A stretch of DNA of 13,641 nucleotides. Origin: Akkermansiaceae bacterium. Lineage in GTDB: Bacteria; Verrucomicrobiota; Verrucomicrobiia; Verrucomicrobiales; Akkermansiaceae. Location: the NCBI GenBank assembly GCA_018676385.1, contig JABHEX010000340.1, positions 1 to 13,641 on the forward strand, in the 5' to 3' direction. Below are positions 7,443 to 13,641 of this stretch, in pieces. The translations under genes were made by a program, and so were the position numbers. Below the pieces are notes generated by a model that had not been told where the DNA came from, did not search any database, and was given only the letters and a program-made list of their open reading frames with translations. Within the stretch, counting starts at the first letter, position 1; the number at the start of each line of letters is the position of its first letter.

Positions 7443-10305
7443 GTTTATCTATCTGGTTGCGCGTTTTCAACTTTATCAACTTCTCGTGGAATGCCTTGTA
7501 AACGCTCGGAGCATCTGCTCTGCCTGGCTTTCGGGTGCGCTTACGCATTTGGGACGCCTCGTCCTTGCGGCCAAGCTTGTCGAGAATCTCGGCCTTGGTG
7601 TTCCATAGTTCCACCATGGTGTCATCCGGATTATTGGTCGTCACCGTGGCGGCCTCCTTTCGCCAAACGGTCGGATCCTTGCTTCTTCTTTTGCCTTGGA
7701 AGTAACGTAATCTCTGGGCGTCGATTGCCTTTTCGATCGACTCGAGCGCGGCATCCCAGTCCTTCAGGCCGATGTAGGCCAGGGCCTGCCCGTGATATCT
7801 CGGGGCTCGCCATCCAAAGCGATCCGGGTTCATGGGAAGATAGGGGCCGCCGAAGACGCGTGCTGCCTGCTTGAAGTCGCCCTTCTTCAGAGCCTGGTAG
7901 GCCGTCTCCACTTCACAGGCCTCGATGTGGACTTTCATGGCGAGCAATGCTACGAATTTCTCGGCATCTCCGTAGGGTAGCCCGGATGCGTGCCAGACGA
8001 TGGCGCCATCGCGGCGGATCAGGAAAACGTTCGGGATACGATCCGCCGAAACAACGCCCAGCTGGCGCACCATCGGGTTGGTGAGACCGCCCGGCACGAT
8101 GGCAGCCTGGCAGGTCAATTTCCTCTTTTTCATGAAGGCATCGATGCGTTCCGTATCTTCGGACAAAAAGGCCACGACCGGAGTGACGTCTTTGTTGATA
8201 TGCCTGTCTGCCAGATCGCACGCGTATTGGAGCATGTTGTGACTCGACACCTTCACTTCACCGCCGGCGGCGATGGGAAACTCCGCATCGGGTTCCGCGG
8301 ACGGCTCGACAAAAACCAGCAGCGTCAGCTTGCCCTTGGTATCCTGCGGGAGGCTCAGCGTTTTCCCATCCAGGGTCTTGAGCGTCACGGGCGGCAACTG
8401 TCTCGTGATCGGCGGGGCACCGTGATTGATCATGTAGGTACGCACCGAATTGCGTTCCTTGTGGATGTGATTGGCTCTCAATAGACGGTAGGTGTAGATG
8501 CGTTCACGCAGGAGCGCGACCATGGACCACAGCATGGGATTCCCCCCGTCCGGCGCTGCCAGCAGCGTGGCGGAGTAGTGATCGTGCAAGTCCTGCGCAT
8601 TGGCATACAGAGCTAGGATCGTGGCCGCGGCATGGGCCGAACTGGGCGCTTTGGCCCCGCCCGTTTTCTCGATCAAGTCCTGGATGACAGACTCCGGATT
8701 TGAGTCTCCCTTCCGGAGTAATTCTTTGGCGAGACAGAATCGCGGCACGACGTCAGCCCCGGGGGGCAGCTTTGCAGTTAGAGAAGCGCGTGCCTCTTGG
8801 GCCGCTTGTTCAAGATACTTGGGTTCGCCGGCAAGGTTCCACATACCGAGCAAGGCAATGATCCTGCGGTTGCGCACGATCCAGAGATCCGGCGCGGCCG
8901 GGTGTTTACTGATTGCTTCACCGCACAGCTTCTCGGCCTTATCATAGTTTGCCAGCGCCTCGGCGGTGGTTAGTCGGTAGCGGAAGGGCGCCGGCAGGAA
9001 ACACCCCTGGATGGCGCGCAGTATCTCGGCGGGGGCCGACTTGGCTGTCCGAGCGAGCTTGGCACGGGCATCCTTGCCCGTGCCCGTGGAGAGCATCTTC
9101 AACTCAGGCGGCATGGCGGCATCCAGGTGACCATCGGGCTCAGTGACCAGAACATCGCCAACTAACAGTGACTGCAATTGCGAAAGGTAGCGTGCGTCGT
9201 CAAGGCGCCGAGTCAACGTGGGCATCTGTAACGCGACGCCTCGCACACCAAGCTTGGCCTGTTGCGCAGCGTTCATCGAGGATGGCACCAGAATCGTATG
9301 GCCGTATGCGTTGACCAGAACGCCGATCGGATCGTTTCTTCCATAGGTGCGAAATGCCTGGCTCTTCTTGCCGCCGGGCAGCCGCATCACCGTCCAATCC
9401 AACTGCAAGTTGCGCAGCGTCCCTGCCCCTGCATTAGGCAACTCGTCGAGATTAAAGCTGAAAACCTCGAATCGGCCCGGCAATTGATCCTGCAGTGCCT
9501 TGATCTGCTTGAGGTAGAGCTCAACATTCGGTGCCTTCTGCGACCAGAACACCATGACGCTGAGTCGCCCAATCAGATCTATCGGAAAACGGAGGACAAC
9601 GCCGTCCGCGCGTGTGTAATCACCGGCAAACACCACGTCCAGCTTACTGAAACCAAGATGCGCTCGGCGAAACTCGATGACCTCATGGTCGCCCGAGAAG
9701 CGCAGGTCCATCCTCTTGTAGATCGTTCGCTCCAGTTCCTCGGCCTCGAGTTTCTTGGCAATCAGTGCGGCCATCATCAGCGATTTTGCCTCTGCCGAGG
9801 TGCCGCGGTAGCGATCGACAATCGAGGAAAGCGCCTCGGCGCGTTGTTTCATATCTGCATTCTTGAGCGCCATATCTCTGTCGGACAACAGTAGGTCCGC
9901 TCTCAGGCGCACATTGGCAAACTCATCGGGTGCGTTTGTCAGCTTGGCGCATGTTTCGTAGAGTGAGGTGCGGTTGCGCTCGTTGTTGTCCAGGGTAAGG
10001 AGTCGTTTTTTCGTTTGGAACACAATCGCTAGGACGATGTAACGGTTCGGTGCGGTGGGGTTGGCCTCGACCAGTGAGTTGCCTTTACGGATGATCGTTT
10101 TACAGGTTCGGCGCTTTTTGACGGCGGACGTTTCTGTGTGTATGGTGGCGATCTCTTTTTGGAGTGTAGTGATTTCTGTTTCCGGGATTGAGAATGTCTG
10201 CGCGTGGGCTGGGAATGCAGAAATGCAATTGAGCAGAAGTGCTAGGTATGTAGTGATGAAAGCGGAACGAATCGGTTTGACCGGTGTGATTGTTCGTGTG
10301 TTCAT
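7438..10305 (-). CDS. P3: exported double thioredoxin-like/TPR family protein
   Basis: A 955-residue protein, paralogous to P1 and P2 along its length. A signal peptide ends near residue 35 (SAFPAHA then QTFS). The family motif KKRRTCKTIIRKGNSLVEA lies at 63-81. Thioredoxin-like domain 1 (about 222-342) has VFWSQKAP at 252-259 with no CxxC. An insertion of roughly 40 residues (about 386-428), rich in Lys and Ala, is absent from P2. TPR-like helices follow (about 440-525). Domain 2 (about 638-780) has LKTLDGKTLSLP and the proline-strand element IPNVFLIRRDGAI. C-terminal TPR-like helices run to about 925, and the tail is APSVYKAFHEKLIK. The ATG at 10305 is chosen over 10350 because the signal peptide then lies nearer the N-terminus; a weak GAAAG lies upstream. 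Composition on the plus strand is more balanced than in P1 and P2, so it is not a recent copy of P2. Function unknown. Confidence 0.88.
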   Translation of the reverse strand: MNTRTITPVKPIRSAFITTYLALLLNCISAFPAHAQTFSIPETEITTLQKEIATIHTETSAVKKRRTCKTIIRKGNSLVEANPTAPNRYIVLAIVFQTKKRLLTLDNNERNRTSLYETCAKLTNAPDEFANVRLRADLLLSDRDMALKNADMKQRAEALSSIVDRYRGTSAEAKSLMMAALIAKKLEAEELERTIYKRMDLRFSGDHEVIEFRRAHLGFSKLDVVFAGDYTRADGVVLRFPIDLIGRLSVMVFWSQKAPNVELYLKQIKALQDQLPGRFEVFSFNLDELPNAGAGTLRNLQLDWTVMRLPGGKKSQAFRTYGRNDPIGVLVNAYGHTILVPSSMNAAQQAKLGVRGVALQMPTLTRRLDDARYLSQLQSLLVGDVLVTEPDGHLDAAMPPELKMLSTGTGKDARAKLARTAKSAPAEILRAIQGCFLPAPFRYRLTTAEALANYDKAEKLCGEAISKHPAAPDLWIVRNRRIIALLGMWNLAGEPKYLEQAAQEARASLTAKLPPGADVVPRFCLAKELLRKGDSNPESVIQDLIEKTGGAKAPSSAHAAATILALYANAQDLHDHYSATLLAAPDGGNPMLWSMVALLRERIYTYRLLRANHIHKERNSVRTYMINHGAPPITRQLPPVTLKTLDGKTLSLPQDTKGKLTLLVFVEPSAEPDAEFPIAAGGEVKVSSHNMLQYACDLADRHINKDVTPVVAFLSEDTERIDAFMKKRKLTCQAAIVPGGLTNPMVRQLGVVSADRIPNVFLIRRDGAIVWHASGLPYGDAEKFVALLAMKVHIEACEVETAYQALKKGDFKQAARVFGGPYLPMNPDRFGWRAPRYHGQALAYIGLKDWDAALESIEKAIDAQRLRYFQGKRRSKDPTVWRKEAATVTTNNPDDTMVELWNTKAEILDKLGRKDEASQMRKRTRKPGRADAPSVYKAFHEKLIKLKTRNQIDKP

Positions 10306-10306
10306 G
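10290..10306 (-). repeat. 17-bp direct repeat, copy at the start of P3
   Basis: The minus-strand sequence CATGAACACACGAACAA covers the P3 start codon and is identical to 7426-7442. The two copies bracket the P3 coding region almost exactly (2864 bases apart). Confidence 0.85.
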
Positions 10307-10395
10307 TGATTCTTTCGGGCTTGGGTTGTCGAGAGACCTAACCTTCGCATGAAGCTATGGCGGGCGGGATAGGATTGACCCTTTTCCCTAGGCCT

Positions 10396-10410
10396 GCGGC
10401 ATGTTGCCGC
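10396..10410 (-). terminator. Short GC hairpin after the toroid-protein gene
   Basis: GCGGCA (10396-10401) and TGCCGC (10405-10410) form a perfect 6-bp stem with a 3-base loop, about 18 bases past the stop of the gene ending at 10428. No T-run follows on the minus strand, so it is at best a weak terminator or an mRNA 3'-end stabiliser. A run of seven C on the minus strand (10414-10420) lies beside it. It could mark the end of the right-hand operon before P3. Confidence 0.35.
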
Positions 10411-10427
10411 TGTGGGGGGGTAATCGT

Positions 10428-11504
10428 CTACCTCTGGTAAATCGGGATGTAGCGGTGGGGGGTGGCGAGCATGATGATGGCCATGGGGGTTTCGTGGGAG
10501 GTTGCGCCTTTTTTGCCGTGCCAGGAGCCGTCTTCTTTTTGTTTGCTAATCAGTGCGTCGCGAAGTGGTGGGTAATACTCGGCGTAGTATTCGTCGCCTG
10601 CCTGGACCATGGCTTGGATGGCGTAGTAGTGGGCGTAGTAGTAGTGTCCGGCACCTTTGGTAATGACACCGGGAAATTGTTTTTTCATGTAGCGCAATCC
10701 GGCGGCGACCATTTCTGAGTCGCGCAGGCCGGCGAGCTGGGCGCAGTAGACACCACCTGCGGTACAGGCGTATGAGACCTTGGCTCTACCGCTTGGGGCG
10801 TAGGTGAGGCCGCCGCTTTCGGCGTTTTGGGCACCTTTCAGGTACTTGCCGACACGGATGATGGTTTCCTGTGGGACAAAGATTCCGGCTTGGCGTGCGG
10901 AGGCGAGGCAGTGGAAGACGGTCATGGTGCAGGAGGTGTCTTCACCGCCGTCGGCCTGGGGTTGGTAGCGCCAGCCGCCGCCTGGGTTTTGGGAGCGGAT
11001 GATGACATCGACGGCTTTTTCCAGTGCTTTCTGGATGGCATCGTCTTCATCTTTATCCTGGGTCATGCCCCAGATTTCGGACAGGGCGAGGGTGGCGAGT
11101 CCGTGCTCGTACATGCTGGTGCCGAGGTAGCCATCGGGTCGTGATTTGGCGTAATTGAGGAGGAAGTCTTTGGCGCGTTCGAGTTCTTTGCCGTTGGGGC
11201 CTGAGCCTGGGAATTGGGCTTTTGCCATGAATGCCATCATGGAGAGGGAGGTGATACCGATGACGCGTCCACCTTCGCCGTCGAGGTCCCATGAGCCGTC
11301 TTTTTTCTGGGTGGTGAGCAGGAATTTCAGCCCTTTATCGATCGCTTGTGATGCCTTGGCGGTGAGTTCCGGGGCGTCGTCGCCCGATTTGTTAGCGGCA
11401 TCCTGCGCTAGGATCGGAGAGGAAAGCAGGCAGGTCGCAGTGAGGAATGCGATTCCTTTACGCCAAAATTTGCGATGTGGTTGAGTATGTTTGTGAGTTA
11501 TCAT
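10428..11504 (-). CDS. Exported prenyltransferase/squalene-oxidase-repeat (alpha/alpha toroid) protein
   Basis: A 358-residue protein. A signal peptide ends near residue 33 (SSPILA then QD). Repeated helical units each carry a QW-like element: FLLTTQKKDGSWDLDG (61-76), IIRSQNPGGGWRYQP (168-182), YLKGAQNAESGGLTYAP (221-237) and LISKQKEDGSWHG (318-330). This is the alpha/alpha-barrel repeat of the terpenoid cyclase/prenyltransferase superfamily. The DxDD acid motif of squalene-hopene cyclases is not present and the protein is shorter than a cyclase (over 600 residues), so an enzymatic cyclase role is unlikely. Proteins of this kind are common in Planctomycetes and Verrucomicrobia with unknown function. 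It overlaps the upstream gene by ATGA and has its own Shine-Dalgarno site, so the pair is translationally coupled. It probably acts in the periplasm or envelope. Confidence 0.88.
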   Translation of the reverse strand: MITHKHTQPHRKFWRKGIAFLTATCLLSSPILAQDAANKSGDDAPELTAKASQAIDKGLKFLLTTQKKDGSWDLDGEGGRVIGITSLSMMAFMAKAQFPGSGPNGKELERAKDFLLNYAKSRPDGYLGTSMYEHGLATLALSEIWGMTQDKDEDDAIQKALEKAVDVIIRSQNPGGGWRYQPQADGGEDTSCTMTVFHCLASARQAGIFVPQETIIRVGKYLKGAQNAESGGLTYAPSGRAKVSYACTAGGVYCAQLAGLRDSEMVAAGLRYMKKQFPGVITKGAGHYYYAHYYAIQAMVQAGDEYYAEYYPPLRDALISKQKEDGSWHGKKGATSHETPMAIIMLATPHRYIPIYQR

Positions 11505-13641
11505 TCGGCTAACCTTTCGTAGTAATCTTTGAGCACGGCACGGTATTCCAGTGGCAGTTCGCGGGCAAAATTTTCGTTCAAGGCGGCGCGGTCGCGTTTA
11601 CCGAGCACTTCCCACTCCTGGCGTCCGCCTTTGGGTTTAGCGCCACTGATGGCACCGGGCATGTACATCGTCAAGCTGTCTTCGAGCGGTGGGTCGGTGG
11701 GGTCGGTTTGAACCGGGTCATCTGAAGATGGTGGTGCTGGGGGGCTGAGGAGAGCATCGATGTAGGCGATGATGACATAGCGTAGTTGTTCACCCGCTTG
11801 GTGCTGTTGATTGTTGGCGTCTTTAGTATTTCCTGATTCGAGTTTTGTGGCGGCGTTCGCGCTGAGCTTGCTGGCCAGTATGAGGTGTGTCTGATAGGTG
11901 GCGAAGAACTGCCTGGTCTTATCTTTCTGGGCGGCGAGTGCTTCCTGGAGTTGTGCAGGATCGACATTGGCTCCCCCCTGGCCTGCCGGGAGGATACCGC
12001 TTTCCGTAGTGATGCGTGCCTGGGCGAATGCGGCGGTGCGTTTGATCATTGCCTCACATCGTTGGGCGAGCTTGCGTTGTTGGGCGGTGAGTTCCTTGCC
12101 AGATTTGGCATCGGTGGCTTGGGTTTGCCAGAAGAGGACTTTTTGGTCGGATGCCAGGGAGATCAGGTCGAGGACGAGGGCTGATTCCGGGGTTACTTCG
12201 GGTGTGGGTGATGGTTTGAGCACGTTGACGAGCAGTTCCATCAGCAGGGTCATCTGTTCGTTCTCTTCAGCGAGGGTGGACTCGGCCAGCTCCATGGTTT
12301 CGGCAGCGGCATCTTTATCGCCTGCATTGAGTTGTTCCAGCACGGTGGTCATGTGTATGGAGCTGGTGCTGTTGTTTGTTTGACCGGTTGTCTGGAGAAG
12401 TTTGTGTGAGTAGGATTCTGCTTGGGACTGGAGTGTTCCTTGTTGTGCAGCCAAGGCTTTTACTGCGGCATCATCTTTGACTGTGCTGAGCTGATTCCTG
12501 AGTTGGTTTTGCTGCATGCGGAGTAGTCCATTCTGTTTGAGGATATGGTGATAGAACTCGGTGATCTCGAGCATGTAGCTGTAGCGTGGGGTGACGGTTG
12601 CCAGTTCCTTGGAGAGTTTTTCCAGCGACTCAGCGACGAATGATCCGGCGTCGGCGGCCTCCTCCAAGTCGTTGTCTTCGATGGCGGTGGCAGCGGCGTC
12701 CATGTCCTCCTTGGCGAAGAGGAAAACGGTGCCGGATTCAACCTGGTGTGAGAGTGGGTCGAGTGCCTCGAGCACGGCATTGACGGCGTGGATTAGGTTT
12801 TTCTGCACGATGGCGAGTTGTGGGAGCTCGTTTTCTTTTGCCTTGGCGGTGGCTTTGACGAGGTCGACCTGTTCTTCTTGGATATCGATGACGTAGGGTG
12901 CGGGTCGCAGGGCGGTCCAAGTGTCATTCAGGGCCATGGCCATATGGGATGTCTGTAGTGACTGGTCGGCGAGCAGTTTGGTAATCTTCTCGATCATCTC
13001 TAGGGTGGATTCCTGGTGCTCGATCGAGCCGTCGATATTTTTTGACTTCAGCGCGGTGGTGGATTTGTTCATCGATACCTCAAGCTGGGTGAGGTGGCTG
13101 ATGAGTGGTGGGATGTCATCACTTGGTTCGGTTTGTTCTTTATTGAACTTATCCACTCTGTATTTGAACTTGGCTATGTCTTGGGCGAGTTTTTCTTGGA
13201 GACGCGCGAGGTGAACGGCTTCCTTGTCGTTCTCAGCGTCCTCGGTTTTTTCGAGTAAGTTGAGCTGGCGTTCTTCGAACTCGGTGATGGCAGTGGTGTG
13301 TTTACCCATGCCCATGCCGAGGCTGGTGAACTGGGCGCGCTCGGTCAGTCGACTGATTCGCAGTCGGATGATTTCTGACAGAGCATCAAATGATGCTTCA
13401 GCTTTTTGTTGTTCCGTGGCTGCTTGTTGTTGGTCGTCTGAAGTGATGTGGGCTGTCGCTTGTTTCATGGCATTCTCTGCAGTGGAGAGCAGATTTTCGA
13501 CCGGTGGTTTGGGTGGCAGCTTGGTGTCGAATAGGCTTGGGCGACGTGCCGGGATGGCGGGTATGAGTAGCAGGTGAAGTTGCTTTTGCAGATTTGCCTG
13601 GCTGCGGGTGAGTTCGTCACGGCTTTGTTTGAATTGCTCGG
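11501..13641 (-). CDS. Long repetitive coiled-coil protein (DUF4175-like), 5' end outside window
   Basis: The frame is open from the right window edge to TGA at 11501-11503, giving at least 712 residues. An ATG at 13468 is internal: the 57 codons before it are open and read as the same kind of protein (helical, then Pro-rich KLPPKPPVENLL). The protein is mostly alpha-helical, rich in Gln, Glu, Ala and Leu, and built from repeated hairpins of two kinds with a period near 125 residues. A Pro/Asp-rich linker precedes the C-terminal segment with LGKRDRAALNENFARELPLE and RAVLKDYYERLAE. From memory this ending resembles proteins encoded after MoxR, DUF58 and VWA genes in PVC bacteria (DUF4175-like, often with N-terminal membrane segments, which would lie outside the window). 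It is coupled to the next gene by an ATGA overlap. A structural or assembly role at the membrane is inference. Confidence 0.8.
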   Translation of the reverse strand, partial: EQFKQSRDELTRSQANLQKQLHLLLIPAIPARRPSLFDTKLPPKPPVENLLSTAENAMKQATAHITSDDQQQAATEQQKAEASFDALSEIIRLRISRLTERAQFTSLGMGMGKHTTAITEFEERQLNLLEKTEDAENDKEAVHLARLQEKLAQDIAKFKYRVDKFNKEQTEPSDDIPPLISHLTQLEVSMNKSTTALKSKNIDGSIEHQESTLEMIEKITKLLADQSLQTSHMAMALNDTWTALRPAPYVIDIQEEQVDLVKATAKAKENELPQLAIVQKNLIHAVNAVLEALDPLSHQVESGTVFLFAKEDMDAAATAIEDNDLEEAADAGSFVAESLEKLSKELATVTPRYSYMLEITEFYHHILKQNGLLRMQQNQLRNQLSTVKDDAAVKALAAQQGTLQSQAESYSHKLLQTTGQTNNSTSSIHMTTVLEQLNAGDKDAAAETMELAESTLAEENEQMTLLMELLVNVLKPSPTPEVTPESALVLDLISLASDQKVLFWQTQATDAKSGKELTAQQRKLAQRCEAMIKRTAAFAQARITTESGILPAGQGGANVDPAQLQEALAAQKDKTRQFFATYQTHLILASKLSANAATKLESGNTKDANNQQHQAGEQLRYVIIAYIDALLSPPAPPSSDDPVQTDPTDPPLEDSLTMYMPGAISGAKPKGGRQEWEVLGKRDRAALNENFARELPLEYRAVLKDYYERLAE
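11513..11518 (-). promoter_or_regulatory. Shine-Dalgarno site for the toroid protein, inside the upstream gene
   Basis: GAAAGG on the minus strand, 8 bases before the ATG at 11504, lies within the last codons of the coiled-coil gene. This supports direct reinitiation at the ATGA overlap. Confidence 0.65.

Noticed and set aside
10428..11504. The toroid protein as a squalene-hopene cyclase or true prenyltransferase
   Set aside because: It is too short for a cyclase and lacks the DxDD motif; only the structural repeat is present.
4050..11504. Shared ATGATAACTC at the starts of P2 and of the toroid gene
   Set aside because: Only ten bases over the first codons (Met-Ile-Thr), with no further similarity; likely chance.
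11501..13468. ATG at 13468 as the true start of the coiled-coil protein
   Set aside because: The same frame is open without a stop to the window edge, and the extra 57 codons continue the helical repeat pattern, so the gene is truncated by the window.

Overview
The window is a dense, single-direction stretch: every gene I can support lies on the minus strand and is read from base 13641 towards base 1. The gene types (an alpha/alpha-toroid prenyltransferase-like protein behind a repetitive coiled-coil protein, exported TPR/thioredoxin-like giants, a pectate-lyase-fold protein, and a secreted transglutaminase-like protein with a carbohydrate-binding-type tail) suggest a free-living bacterium of the PVC group, most likely Verrucomicrobiota, Lentisphaerota or a relative. 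This rests on protein style only; there is no rRNA or other marker. No tRNA, rRNA, CRISPR array or intact mobile element was seen.

Right part (13641-10428). A long coiled-coil protein whose start lies outside the window is followed, with a 4-base ATGA overlap, by an exported alpha/alpha-toroid protein. This pair looks like the tail of an operon of the MoxR/DUF58/VWA type common in PVC bacteria. The coiled-coil protein is built from about four and a half tandem units of roughly 125 residues.

Left and middle (10305-1). Three members of one paralogous family (here P3, P2, P1 in reading order) lie in the same direction: P3 7438-10305, P2 1354-4059, P1 1-1258 (cut by the window edge). Each is an exported protein with an N-terminal helical region, a first thioredoxin-like domain, TPR-like helices, and (in P2 and P3) a second thioredoxin-like domain and C-terminal TPR-like helices. 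The CxxC redox motif is missing in both domains, yet other cysteines are conserved between paralogs.

The array is split between P3 and P2 by a pectate-lyase-fold gene and a transglutaminase-like gene, both with clear Shine-Dalgarno sites that P1-P3 lack. Between P3 and the pectate-lyase gene is a 50-codon ORF that looks like a second pectate-lyase gene collapsed by an internal deletion. It begins with the same 17 bases that overlap the start codon of P3. P2 appears to have lost its last 27 codons to an in-frame TAA, because the sequence after the stop still encodes a P3-like C-terminus.

How the genes work together is inference: all products of the left and middle part carry signal peptides, so the cluster probably encodes envelope or extracellular functions. 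The polysaccharide-related fold and carbohydrate-binding tail would fit surface glycan handling. The main points of interest are the double redox-dead thioredoxin/TPR family, the decay and duplication scars around it, and the periodic coiled-coil protein.
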